This document shows, in pieces, positions 1-7,963 of a stretch of 49,495 nt of DNA; within the stretch, counting starts at the first letter, position 1; each line of letters opens with the position of its first letter. The position numbers and the translations under genes are program-made. Source of the stretch: JASHVB01 sp035535035 (GTDB lineage Bacteria; Pseudomonadota; Alphaproteobacteria; Acetobacterales; Acetobacteraceae); assembly GCA_035535035.1 (NCBI GenBank), contig DATLQW010000129.1, forward strand, positions 1 to 49,495, read 5' to 3'. The notes beneath the pieces were generated by a model that searched no databases, had not been told where the DNA came from, and worked only from the letters and a program-made list of their open reading frames with translations.

Positions 1-2
1 AC

Positions 3-140
3 GATCTCAAGGCCTTTCACCTCGCCCATCAGACCTTCACCGACATTGACGCACTCGACCGCGCAATCCACCAGGCCGTGGATGAACTCAATGCCGAACG
101 CACGGTGGTTCCGTTGGCCAAGCCACGAATCTCTGCTTAG
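3..140 (+). CDS. C-terminal fragment of a probable transposase (IS630-like), cut by the window edge
   Basis: An open frame enters from the left edge and stops with TAG at 138-140, leaving 45 visible residues. The end of the protein reads ...LNAERTVVPLAKPRISA. From memory, a tail of the form LNAER...L-A-RISA occurs in IS630-type DDE transposases of Acetobacteraceae, but the catalytic domain lies outside the window and no inverted repeat is visible here. The stop codon overlaps the stop codon of the oppositely oriented response regulator gene (137-139), so the two genes meet tail to tail. It could also be the end of an unrelated protein; the family assignment rests on this tail alone. Confidence 0.4.
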   Translation, partial: DLKAFHLAHQTFTDIDALDRAIHQAVDELNAERTVVPLAKPRISA

Positions 141-817
141 CATGTTTCGCACCCCGCGACGATGTAGCCGATGCCGCGCATCGACGTGATCGTGATCGTC
201 GCGCCGGCCGCTTGCAGGTGCCTGCGCAGTCGGGATACGGCCGCTTCGATCGCGTTCGGGGTGACCTCGTCGTCGAACGCGTAGATCGACCGTTCGAGCT
301 GCTCGCGCCGAAGCACGCGGCCGCGCTTGAGGAGCAAGGCGTGCAGCACGCTGAATTCGCGCCGAGGGAGGTCCAGTGGCTTGCCATCGACGGTCGCGGC
401 AAGCTGCGTCGGATCGAGCGCGACGTTTCCGGCGACCAGGACCGTTGCAATGCTCTCCGGCGGCCGGCGCAGCAACGCCCGTGTCCGCGCCAGAAGTTCC
501 TCCATCGAAAACGGCTTGACCAGGTAGTCATCCGCGCCCGCGTTCAGCGTGCGCACGCGATCCACGACGTCGCCACGGGCGGTAATGACCAGCACGGGGG
601 TGCTGCGCCCCTTGCGGCGCAACGCCTGGAGGACATGGAATCCGTCGCCGTCCGGCAGCGCCAGATCGAGCAGCATGGCGTCATATTCGACGATGTCGAG
701 AGCCGCTTCCGCGTCCTCGGCGGTCATGACCGCATCAACGGCAAAGCCGCCGCCGGTGAGGAGGTCGGCGAGCAGAACCGAGAGCCTGGAGTTGTCTTCG
801 ACAACCAGGAGGCGCAT
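137..817 (-). CDS. OmpR/PhoB-family two-component response regulator
   Basis: This 226-residue protein has an N-terminal receiver domain (about residues 1-115) starting MRLLVVEDN, with acidic residues at D8, the phospho-acceptor at D51 in LLDLALPDGDG, and the conserved lysine in DDYLVKPF near residue 101. A C-terminal winged-helix DNA-binding domain (about 125-222) contains LPRREFSVLHALL and ends SMRGIGYIV. It most resembles the QseB/TctD branch. I chose the ATG at 817 because it begins the receiver fold exactly and has AAGGTG upstream; the frame stays open for 17 more codons. No sensor kinase is present on either side: downstream sits a transposase tail and upstream is selA in the other direction. 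The partner kinase may lie beyond the window or have been lost. Confidence 0.9.
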   Translation of the reverse strand: MRLLVVEDNSRLSVLLADLLTGGGFAVDAVMTAEDAEAALDIVEYDAMLLDLALPDGDGFHVLQALRRKGRSTPVLVITARGDVVDRVRTLNAGADDYLVKPFSMEELLARTRALLRRPPESIATVLVAGNVALDPTQLAATVDGKPLDLPRREFSVLHALLLKRGRVLRREQLERSIYAFDDEVTPNAIEAAVSRLRRHLQAAGATITITSMRGIGYIVAGCETC

Positions 818-1177
818 CGTGAGACACCTTCCGAGACTGAATCGGGCCTTCGGGACATCCTGAGCCACGGCGACAGCGGGCTTGTCAATCGACGTACCGG
901 TCGCCCCCGGTTACGTCCTAAGGTTTCGGCCTGAGCTTGGTTATTTCTCTGGACCAAGGTAGCGGCCGGCGATTCCGCTTTGCAGATCGTGCTGCGGCCG
1001 GCCTTGCCGGCCTTTGTGCGGCCGACGACAGAGCCGTTGCCCGGTACGCGTCCTCCCCTTCTCCCAACCGCTCCCACAAGGCGAGGGCGAGGAGTTTGCG
1101 TCACACTGGCTTCTCTTGATGCGCAAGGGGCGCAACCGGGTTGCCCGGCCCCGCCCCCGGCTTACGATGCGCGGGTC
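818..1177. other. Non-coding region between the response regulator and selA
   Basis: About 360 bases separate the divergent starts of the response regulator (817) and selA (1178). It holds a perfect dyad at 936-958 (listed separately), a GC-rich segment with GGCCGGCC-type self-complementarity near 994-1021, and a degenerate copy of the C-rich/G-rich intergenic palindrome near 1047-1093. The selA frame is open back to 980, but that extension has no family counterpart. I see no convincing sigma-70 promoter and no RNA gene. Confidence 0.5.
936..958. promoter_or_regulatory. Perfect dyad CTTGGT-N11-ACCAAG
   Basis: The half-sites CTTGGT (936-941) and ACCAAG (953-958) are exact reverse complements separated by 11 bases. 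It lies about 120 bases upstream of the response regulator start and 220 bases upstream of selA. The geometry suits a dimeric DNA-binding protein, but which one is unknown, and a chance occurrence cannot be excluded. Confidence 0.3.
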
Positions 1178-2545
1178 ATGCAAGCTCCAGCCGCCCGCAG
1201 CCCGCTGCCCTCGCTCGACGCCCTGCTGCGGTCGCCGGAAGCCGCCGTGCTGCTGGGGCGCTTCGGCCGCCACGCGACCGCCGCCGCGCTGCGCGCCGCG
1301 CTGACCGCCCGCCGCACCGCCCGCGCCTTCCCCGCGCCGGCGGCCGGCATCCTGGATGCGGCCGCCGATGCGCTGGCCCGGCAGTTCGCCGCCAGCCAGC
1401 GCCCGGTGTTCAATCTCACCGGCACGGTGCTGCACACCAATCTCGGCCGCGCGGCGCTGCCGCCGGAAGCCGCCGAAGCCGCGGCGGAGGCGCTGCGTTC
1501 GGCCACCACGCTGGAGTTCGACCTCGCCACCGGCCGCCGCGGCGAGCGCGACGCCCACATCGCCCCGTTGCTCTGCCAGATCACCGGCGCCGAGGCGGCC
1601 ACCGTCGTCAACAACAATGCCGCCGCCGTACTGCTGGTGCTCAACACGCTCGCCCTGGGCAAGCAGGTTCCGGTTTCCCGGGGGGAATTGATCGAAATCG
1701 GCGGCGCCTTCCGCATTCCCGACATCATGGCCCGCGCCGGTGCCGTGTTGCGCGAGGTCGGCACCACCAACCGGACCCACGCGCGCGACTACCAGGCGGC
1801 GATCGGGCCGGAGACCGCGCTGCTGATGCGAGTGCATCCGTCCAACTACGCCATCACCGGCTTCACCGCGGCGGTGGGGACCGCGGAACTCGCCGGCATC
1901 GCCCACGCGGCCGGTCTGCCGCTCGTCGAGGATCTTGGCAGCGGCAGCCTGGTGGACCTTGCCGCCTGGGGCCTGCCGCACGAACCGACCCCACAGGAGT
2001 CGCTCGCCGCCGGCGCCGACCTGGTCACGTTCTCCGGCGACAAGCTGCTGGGCGGGCCGCAGGCCGGCCTGATCGTTGGTAGCGCGAATGTGATAAGGCG
2101 AATGAATGCCAATCCGATGAAGCGCGCGCTGCGGTTGGACAAGGCACGGCTGGCGGCGCTGGAACATGTGTTGCGCCTGTACCTCGACCCCGACCGGCTG
2201 CGGGACCGGCTGCCCGCGTTGCGCCTGCTGACCCGGCCATACGCGGATATTCGCGCCACCGCCGAACGCCTGCTGCCCGGTCTTCGCGATGCATTTCTCG
2301 ACCGGCCGGTGGCGGTGGAGCCGTGCCGCAGCCAGATCGGCTCGGGCGCGCTGCCGCTGGACAGGCTGCCGTCAGCGGCGCTGACGATCGGCGGTAACTC
2401 CTTGGAAAATCTGGCAACAACGCTGCGCGCCAGGCCGCGCCCGGTGCTCGGGCGCATCGCCACGGGACGGCTCTGGCTGGATTGTCGTTGCCTGGAACCG
2501 GACCAGGAGGCCAGCTTCCTGGCACAACTTCCCGTGCGCGGCTGA
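1178..2545 (+). CDS. selA: L-seryl-tRNA(Sec) selenium transferase SelA
   Basis: SelA is the PLP enzyme that turns Ser-tRNA(Sec) into Sec-tRNA(Sec) using selenophosphate. The 455-residue product is close to the roughly 460 residues usual for the family. It shows the SelA hallmarks FNLTGTVLHTNLGRAALP, VVNNNAAAVLL, the substrate-loop motif MRVHPSNYAITGF, and the PLP-lysine motif FSGDKLLGGPQAG with the lysine at residue 289. I chose the ATG at 1178 because homology begins there; the open frame extends 66 codons further upstream without family similarity. The tRNA-Sec gene begins 19 bases after the stop on the same strand, so both are probably on one transcript. No selB and no evident selenoprotein gene lie in the window. 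Confidence 0.96.
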   Translation: MQAPAARSPLPSLDALLRSPEAAVLLGRFGRHATAAALRAALTARRTARAFPAPAAGILDAAADALARQFAASQRPVFNLTGTVLHTNLGRAALPPEAAEAAAEALRSATTLEFDLATGRRGERDAHIAPLLCQITGAEAATVVNNNAAAVLLVLNTLALGKQVPVSRGELIEIGGAFRIPDIMARAGAVLREVGTTNRTHARDYQAAIGPETALLMRVHPSNYAITGFTAAVGTAELAGIAHAAGLPLVEDLGSGSLVDLAAWGLPHEPTPQESLAAGADLVTFSGDKLLGGPQAGLIVGSANVIRRMNANPMKRALRLDKARLAALEHVLRLYLDPDRLRDRLPALRLLTRPYADIRATAERLLPGLRDAFLDRPVAVEPCRSQIGSGALPLDRLPSAALTIGGNSLENLATTLRARPRPVLGRIATGRLWLDCRCLEPDQEASFLAQLPVRG

Positions 2546-2563
2546 GCGGTCGATACTGCGCGC

Positions 2564-2656
2564 GGAGGAGAAGCGGTCCCGGTGGGCCGGCCGGACTTCA
2601 AACCCGGTTGGGGCTGCCAAGCGGCTCCTGGCAGGTTCGACTCCTGCTCTCTTCCG
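2564..2656 (+). tRNA. selC: tRNA-Sec (anticodon UCA)
   Basis: The 93-base gene folds as a bacterial selenocysteine tRNA: an 8-bp acceptor stem (2564-2571 with 2648-2655, one G-U pair), a discriminator G at 2656, a long variable arm, and a T-arm with GCAGG/CCTGC around TTCGACT. The anticodon TCA is at 2598-2600 in the loop CTTCAAA. CCA is not encoded (the following bases are CCC). The anticodon stem CCGGA/CCCGG has an A-C opposition next to the loop, where E. coli selC has an A-U pair. It is 19 bases downstream of selA in the same orientation. Confidence 0.95.
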
Positions 2657-2854
2657 CCCCCGACGGCGCGGCCCCGATGCTGTGGCGGCGGTGCCGTGGC
2701 ATGTGGCGGCGCAGCAACAGATGGGTGCAAACGCGCGACTACCCCCTCCCCATCGGCTGCGTTCGCAGCTATGATTCTCGCAGCGAAAAGGCTTGCAGGG
2801 GCGCAATCGGCGCGTCCCTGCCGGCCGTGGAAACAGCGGACGAGGAGAATTGCG

Positions 2855-3895
2855 ATGCAGTTTCGGGGTGCACTCATGGCGGCCGGTCTTCTGGCCCTGC
2901 CAATAGTGGCGAGTGCCCAGCCCGTCACGGGCCTCTATATAGGCGGTGGCGTCGGCGTGAACCTGATGCAGGATGAGACGGCCAAGTCGGGCAGCGGCAG
3001 CGGCAAGTTCGAGTCGCAGGTTGGCCCGGCTGCGGTGATCAGCCTCGGCTGGGGCTTCGGCAACGGGCTGCGCGCCGAGATCGAAGGCGACTACCGCACC
3101 AACAAATTCGACCACCTGAGCGGTTTTGGCGGTGGTAGTTCGGCCGGCGGCTGGGAGCAGAAATACGGCGCCATGGCGAACGTGCTGTATGACTTCAACG
3201 GCCTGTCTCCCATGGTGGTTCCCTATGTTGGCGTCGGCGCCGGGTACATGGGGGTGAACGAGCAGAACGTGCGTGCCGGGGGCAGCCAGCTCCGGACGGA
3301 CACCAAAGGTTCCTTCGCGTATCAGGCAATCCTCGGCCTAGCGGTGCCGGTCGCCGCGGCGCCTGGTCTGGCCATAACCGCCGAATATCGCTTCATGGGC
3401 CTGGCTGGGGACCGCACCTACAGCTCCATCGGCGGCGGCAGCGTCAAGATGGACGACAACTACAACCACAGCTTCCTGGTCGGCTTCCGCTACAATTTCG
3501 GCCAGGCGCCGATGGAAGCGGCAGCGGTCGCGCCGGCCGCCGCGCCGGCACCCGCGGTGCAGCCGGCCCGTTCCTACCTGGTGTTCTTCGACTGGGACAA
3601 GGCGAACCTGACCGACCGCGCCCGCCAGATCATCAAGGAAGCGGCGGACAACTCGACGCACGTGCAGTACACGCGGATCGAGGTGAACGGCTACACGGAC
3701 ACCTCCGGCACGCCGCAGTACAACATGGGCCTGTCGATCCGCCGCGCCGACGCGGTGAAGGCCGAACTGGTCAAGGACGGCGTGCCTGTCAACGCGATCT
3801 CCACGCAAGGCTTCGGCGAGACGCATCTGCTGGTGCCGACCGGCGCCGGCGTGCGCGAGCCGCAGAACCGCCGGGTGGAGATCATCATCCGCTGA
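2855..3895 (+). CDS. OmpA-like outer membrane protein, first of a tandem pair
   Basis: The 346-residue protein has a signal peptide (residues 1-21, cleavage expected after ASA), an N-terminal beta-barrel region with alternating hydrophobic strands (about 22-215), an Ala/Pro linker, and a C-terminal OmpA peptidoglycan-binding domain (about 235-346) with YLVFFDWDKA, VNGYTDTSG and REPQNRRVEIIIR. It should anchor the outer membrane to peptidoglycan. The ATG at 2855 follows a good ribosome-binding site (GAGGAG) and begins the signal peptide; the open frame to the left is spurious and crosses the tRNA. A strong terminator follows at 3925. It is a paralogue of the next gene, with near-identical C-terminal domains. 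Confidence 0.93.
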   Translation: MQFRGALMAAGLLALPIVASAQPVTGLYIGGGVGVNLMQDETAKSGSGSGKFESQVGPAAVISLGWGFGNGLRAEIEGDYRTNKFDHLSGFGGGSSAGGWEQKYGAMANVLYDFNGLSPMVVPYVGVGAGYMGVNEQNVRAGGSQLRTDTKGSFAYQAILGLAVPVAAAPGLAITAEYRFMGLAGDRTYSSIGGGSVKMDDNYNHSFLVGFRYNFGQAPMEAAAVAPAAAPAPAVQPARSYLVFFDWDKANLTDRARQIIKEAADNSTHVQYTRIEVNGYTDTSGTPQYNMGLSIRRADAVKAELVKDGVPVNAISTQGFGETHLLVPTGAGVREPQNRRVEIIIR

Positions 3896-3924
3896 CCGCC
3901 AGCCCAACGGCGGGACTGATGCAA

Positions 3925-3955
3925 CGGGGTGCCTCGCGGCACCCCGTTTCGTTTT
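3925..3955 (+). terminator. Intrinsic terminator after the first ompA-like gene
   Basis: A perfect 9-bp GC-rich stem (3925-3933 with 3938-3946) closes a TCGC loop and is followed by TTTCGTTTT at 3947-3955. It lies 30 bases after the stop codon, so the two ompA-like genes are probably separate transcription units. Confidence 0.85.
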
Positions 3956-4158
3956 GGGCGGTCCGGCGCGCTTCGCGGCACGGTGTTGCGCCTGCACAAT
4001 GCGGCGTGAAGCAACTCCTGGTGACTTGCCCGGCGGCCGATCAACCGCATTATTCGGCCGGCGGCCCGTCCTTCCAGGCGAGAGGCGGCGGGCGAACGTG
4101 ACTGCCACGGCCCTGCACGGATGGGCCGGAACCCGGCAAGCGGACAGGAGACGAGACC

Positions 4159-5259
4159 ATGAGATATCGGGGCGCAGTGCTGGCGACGGCCCTTCTGGCG
4201 ACACCACTGGCGGCGGCGGCCCAGCCGGTCAGCGGTTTGTATGTCGGGGCCGGCCTCGGCGCCGATCTGCCGCAGAACGTGCGTGCCACGCCTGGGGCGC
4301 CGTCGATCGGTGGCGCCGGGCATCTGAAGCTCGAGGAACATCTGGGGTTCGACGGGATCGGCGCCGTCGGCTACGGCCTGGGCAACGGCATGCGGTTCGA
4401 GATCCAGGGCGATTTCGCACGCACCGGCATCAACGAATTGGCGCGAACCCCGTTCCCGGCCTCCAGCAGCGGGACGGTGCACACCTATGGCGTGATGGTC
4501 AACGCGCTGTTCGACATGGATATCGGGGTGCCGTGGCTGTATCCATATCTGGGTGTCGGCGCCGGCTACCAATGGACCCACCTGGATGGCCTGAGCGTCA
4601 CCCAGGCGGGCGGTCCGTTCAGGTTGGGGAGCAACGACACTCGCGGCAACCCTGCCGGGCAGTTGATCGCCGGCGTTTCCATGCCGATCGCCAGCGTGCC
4701 CGGCCTGTCGGCCACGGCGGAGTACCGCTTCATGGACATCCTGGGCGGCGAGAAATTCGACGCGCTGGAAGTCCCCACCGGCGGCGGCGGGGCGGTATCG
4801 ACCCAGCTCAAGCTGCACAGCCAGTACAACAACATCTTCCTGGTGGGGCTGCGCTACGCCTTCAATACGCCACCGCCGCCCACCCCAGCCACGGCGCCCA
4901 TGGCCCAGGCAGCGCCGGCACCGGCGCCGTCGCGCTCCTACCTGGTGTTCTTCGACTGGGACAAGGCGACGCTGACCGACCGCGCCCGCCAGATCATCAA
5001 GGAGGCGGCCGACAACTCGACCCGCGTGCAGTACACGCGCATCGAGGTCAACGGCTACACCGACACGTCCGGCACGCCGCAATACAACATGGGCTTGTCG
5101 ATCCGCCGCGCCGACGCAGTGGCGGGCGCGTTGGTGACCGACGGCGTGCCCAAGAGCGCGATCTCGATCCAGGGCTTCGGCGAGACGCATCTGCTGGTGC
5201 CGACCGGCGCCGGCGTGCGCGAGCCGCAGAACCGCCGGGTGGAGATCATCATCCGGTAA
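4159..5259 (+). CDS. OmpA-like outer membrane protein, second of a tandem pair
   Basis: The 366-residue product has the same architecture as its upstream neighbour: a signal peptide (1-21, ending AAAA before Q), a beta-barrel region (about 22-240) with GLYVGAGLG and repeated aromatic-ended strands, a Pro/Ala linker (TPPPPTPATAP), and a C-terminal OmpA domain ending REPQNRRVEIIIR. The start at 4159 has AGGAG about 10 bases upstream. Its C-terminal third is nearly identical to the first copy, while the barrels have diverged in loops and length. This suggests duplication with the OmpA domain kept alike by selection or gene conversion. Confidence 0.93.
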   Translation: MRYRGAVLATALLATPLAAAAQPVSGLYVGAGLGADLPQNVRATPGAPSIGGAGHLKLEEHLGFDGIGAVGYGLGNGMRFEIQGDFARTGINELARTPFPASSSGTVHTYGVMVNALFDMDIGVPWLYPYLGVGAGYQWTHLDGLSVTQAGGPFRLGSNDTRGNPAGQLIAGVSMPIASVPGLSATAEYRFMDILGGEKFDALEVPTGGGGAVSTQLKLHSQYNNIFLVGLRYAFNTPPPPTPATAPMAQAAPAPAPSRSYLVFFDWDKATLTDRARQIIKEAADNSTRVQYTRIEVNGYTDTSGTPQYNMGLSIRRADAVAGALVTDGVPKSAISIQGFGETHLLVPTGAGVREPQNRRVEIIIR

Positions 5260-5268
5260 TTGCCGCGC

Positions 5269-5297
5269 AACCTCTCCCGCCCGCGGCGGGAGAGGTT
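5269..5297. repeat. Perfect 13-bp palindrome of the CTCTCCCG class
   Basis: Arms 5269-5281 and 5285-5297 are exact reverse complements around a CGC loop. No T-run follows, so it is a poor intrinsic terminator; it could protect the 3' end of the ompA-like message or stop polymerase by another route. Related hairpins occur at 13056-13073 and 47806-47827. Confidence 0.75.
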
Positions 5298-5368
5298 CAG
5301 TTCACCGCCGCTGTGTTATAGCAACCGCCCGAAAGGCTGACTCGTCAGGCGACCAGCCGCGCGACATC

Positions 5369-5478
5369 CATGTCATTGCGATGCGCGGAGCGACGAAGCA
5401 ATCTCCTGCCCGATGACGCAGGACCGCGGCTCACCGGGCGGGAGGTTGCTTCGTCGCTCCGCGCATCGCAATGACATG
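5369..5478. repeat. Long inverted repeat, GTCATTGCGA family, copy 1
   Basis: Arms 5369-5406 and 5441-5478 (38 bases each) are reverse complements with a single difference, separated by 34 bases. Each arm reads, from the outside, CATGTCATTGCGATGCGC and so on. It sits between the convergent ends of ompA-like 2 and livF. A second complete copy is at 11234-11338 and a half copy at 35502-35530. Dispersed repeats starting GTCATTGCGA are known from many alphaproteobacterial genomes. Confidence 0.85.
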
Positions 5479-5545
5479 GTACACGGTTCTCGCACGCGTA
5501 TGTCAGTCTTTAGGCGCCGGGCATTAGTCTTTAGGGCGCTTGGCA

Positions 5546-6277
5546 TTACGCCCCCAGATAGAACTGCCGGATGAGCTCGTTGTTGTTCAGCTCCTCGGCC
5601 GATCCGCCTTCGAACTCGATGCGGCCGTGCACGATCACATAGCCGCGGTCGGCGATCCGTACCGCCTGGGTAAAATTCTGCTCTGCCATCAGCACCGTCA
5701 GGCCGTAGCTGTCCTTCAGCTCCTTGATCTTGTCGATCGTGCGGCTCACCAGCAGCGGCGCCAGCCCGACCGAAGGCTCATCCACCAGCAGCATCCGCGG
5801 CGCCGACATCAGCGCCCTTCCCAACGCGAGCATCTGCTGCTCGCCGCCGCTCATGGAGCCGGCGAGCTGGCGGCGGCGCTCCGCGAGGCGCGGGAACACT
5901 TCGAAGCAGAACGCCAGGTTGCGCGCGATGTGCGGCCGCGCGGCGCGGCGGAAGGCACCCATCAGCAGGTTCTCGGTGACCGTCAGGCGCGGGAACAGCC
6001 GCCGCCCCTCCGGCACCACGCCGACGCCGAGATCGACGATGTCCTCGGTGGACATGCCGACCAGCTCGTGGCGTGCCCCGTCGATCTGCAACACGATGCT
6101 GCCGGCGCTGGGGCGCACCATGCCGACGACGCAGCGGATCAGCGTCGATTTGCCGTTGCCGTTGGTGCCCAGCAAGGCCACTGTCTCGCCCTCGCCGACG
6201 CGCAGCGACACGTCGTGCAGCACGCGCACGGCGCCGTAGCCGGCATCCAGGCCGGCGATGGTGAGGCTAGCTGCCAA
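5546..6277 (-). CDS. livF: Branched-chain amino acid-type ABC transporter ATP-binding protein LivF
   Basis: The product is a 243-residue ABC ATPase with Walker A GTNGNGKST (residues 37-45), signature MSGGEQQM, Walker B MLLVDEPSVGL and the downstream switch histidine replaced by the glutamine of MAEQNF, as is usual in LivF. It powers uptake of branched-chain amino acids or related acids together with the adjacent livG, livM and livH products. There is no ATG in a suitable place; I chose the TTG at 6277, which overlaps the end of livG by 11 bases and gives the family length. A 38-bp inverted repeat lies downstream of the stop. This is the last gene of the operon. Confidence 0.9.
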   Translation of the reverse strand: MAASLTIAGLDAGYGAVRVLHDVSLRVGEGETVALLGTNGNGKSTLIRCVVGMVRPSAGSIVLQIDGARHELVGMSTEDIVDLGVGVVPEGRRLFPRLTVTENLLMGAFRRAARPHIARNLAFCFEVFPRLAERRRQLAGSMSGGEQQMLALGRALMSAPRMLLVDEPSVGLAPLLVSRTIDKIKELKDSYGLTVLMAEQNFTQAVRIADRGYVIVHGRIEFEGGSAEELNNNELIRQFYLGA

Positions 6278-7001
6278 GATAGGCCTCGACCACGTCCTGC
6301 TGACGCACCACCGCTTGCGGATCGCCGTCGGCAATCTTGCGGCCGGCCACCAGCACGATCAGCCGCTGCGAAAACGCCAGCACCGCGCGCATGATGTGCT
6401 CGATCATGATGATGGTGACGCCCTGCGCATTCAGTTGCAGCAGCAGCGCGAGGATGTCGTCCACCTCGCCGTGCGACAGCCCGGCCATCGCCTCGTCGGA
6501 GATCAGCAGGCGCGGCTCGGACGCCATGGCGCGCGCCAGTTCGAGTTTGCGCATTTCTATCTGTGTCAGGTCGCGCGGCAGCCGGTGCGCCTTGTCGGCG
6601 AGCCCCACCATGCGCAGCAGATCGTCGCAGCGCGCCTCGACATCGACCGTCGCGTGGCCGCTGCGCACGTTCACCGCGTAGAGGATCGGCACGCGCAGGT
6701 TCTCGGCCAGGGTCATGGTAGTGAACGGCCGCGGGAGCTGGAAGCTGCGTGCCAGGCCGAGCCGCGTGCGCTGGTGCGCCGCCTTGCCTTCCAGCTTCTG
6801 GCCGGCGAAGCGCACGCTGCCGGTTTCGTTGCGCAGCGTGCCGCAGATGCAGTTCACCAGCGTGCTCTTGCCGGAGCCATTGGGTCCGATGAGGCCGACG
6901 CGCTCGCCCGGCTGCACCGCGATCTCGATATCGGCCAGCGCGATGAACCCGCCGAAGCGCTTGCCGACCCCGTTTACCTCCAGCAACGGGGCGTCGCTCA
7001 T
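6267..7001 (-). CDS. livG: Branched-chain amino acid-type ABC transporter ATP-binding protein LivG
   Basis: The 244-residue ATPase has Walker A GPNGSGKST, a Walker B segment LLISDEAMAGL and a switch histidine in MIEHIM. The signature (C-loop) is not LSGGQ: the equivalent position reads LTQIEMRKLELARAMA. Variant C-loops occur in some LivG subfamilies, so this need not mean loss of function. Its ATG overlaps the TGA of livM (ATGA), and its end overlaps livF, which indicates translational coupling. It forms the second ATPase of the heteromeric importer. Confidence 0.92.
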   Translation of the reverse strand: MSDAPLLEVNGVGKRFGGFIALADIEIAVQPGERVGLIGPNGSGKSTLVNCICGTLRNETGSVRFAGQKLEGKAAHQRTRLGLARSFQLPRPFTTMTLAENLRVPILYAVNVRSGHATVDVEARCDDLLRMVGLADKAHRLPRDLTQIEMRKLELARAMASEPRLLISDEAMAGLSHGEVDDILALLLQLNAQGVTIIMIEHIMRAVLAFSQRLIVLVAGRKIADGDPQAVVRQQDVVEAYLGS

Positions 7002-7963
7002 CGCGAGCCCCGCAGGCGGCGCATGCTGGTTCGTACGGCGGGCTTGAACCAGCCGATGATGCCGTTGGGCGCGGCAACGACGAAGCCGACCAGCATCAGT
7101 CCGACGATCAGCAGCGACAGCGCCGAGGAGATCGTCACCGTCGCGACCTGCTGCAAGGTGCCCAGCAGGACCGCGCCGATGAGCGGGCCGAGCCAGGTCG
7201 CCGTGCCGCCGATCAGCGGCATGGCGATGGTGTTGACCGCGTAGGTGAGGTTGAAGCCGGAGGACGGATCAAGATAGGTCACGTAATAGGGCAGCGGCGC
7301 ACCGGCCATGCCCATGAAGCCGCCGGACAGCACGGTGGCGATCAGCTTCAGCCGCAGGGTCGGCACGCCGGAGGCCTCGGCCGCGAGCTCGTCGTCGCGA
7401 ATCGTGGCGAAGCCGACGCCGAGCCGGGAATGCTCGATGGCGCGCGCGGTGGCGATCGCCAGCACCGACAGCCCCAGCATGACCAGGCACAGGTACTGAA
7501 TGTAGTCGAGCGGCAGATGCGGCGCGTGTTCGGGGCGGATGATATAGGCACCGCGCGAGCCGCCGACGAATTGCCAGTTGGTGATCAGCGTCTCCGCGAC
7601 CACCGACATGGCCAGCGTGGCGATGCCGAAGAAGGTGCCGCGCAGCCGCAGGGTGAGGTAGCCGGTGCCGAGTCCGATCAGGCCGGAGACCGCGCCGCCC
7701 ACCAGGATCATCACCACCAGCGGCGGTCCCCACAGCTTGTGCAGCACGACGGTGCTGTAGGCGCCGCAAGCGAAGAACGCGGCGACGCCGAAATTCACAT
7801 AGCCGGTGTAGCCGCCGAGGATGTTCCATGCGGTCGCCAGCACGATGTATTGCAGCACGACGTAGCCGGCGAAGAACACGTAGCCGTTGCCGACCCACAA
7901 CATGGCGGCGAACACCGCGGCGGCCGCCGCGATGAGCAAGGCGATGAAGCTGGTGTTGCGCAT
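6998..7963 (-). CDS. livM: Branched-chain amino acid-type ABC transporter permease LivM
   Basis: The 321-residue permease has about nine hydrophobic segments and the conserved LivM features VLQYIVLATAWNILGGYTGYVNFG, the cytoplasmic loop AIRDDELAAEASG-type motif (here FATIRDDELAAEA) and GGTATWLGPLIGA. The ATG at 7963 overlaps the livH stop in an ATGA arrangement and precedes a membrane-spanning N-terminus; upstream codons in the frame belong to another reading of livH. It forms half of the transmembrane channel. Confidence 0.93.
   Translation of the reverse strand: MRNTSFIALLIAAAAAVFAAMLWVGNGYVFFAGYVVLQYIVLATAWNILGGYTGYVNFGVAAFFACGAYSTVVLHKLWGPPLVVMILVGGAVSGLIGLGTGYLTLRLRGTFFGIATLAMSVVAETLITNWQFVGGSRGAYIIRPEHAPHLPLDYIQYLCLVMLGLSVLAIATARAIEHSRLGVGFATIRDDELAAEASGVPTLRLKLIATVLSGGFMGMAGAPLPYYVTYLDPSSGFNLTYAVNTIAMPLIGGTATWLGPLIGAVLLGTLQQVATVTISSALSLLIVGLMLVGFVVAAPNGIIGWFKPAVRTSMRRLRGSR

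Noticed and set aside
980..1177. N-terminal extension of SelA (66 codons)
   Set aside because: No similarity to SelA; the ATG at 1178 gives the family length.
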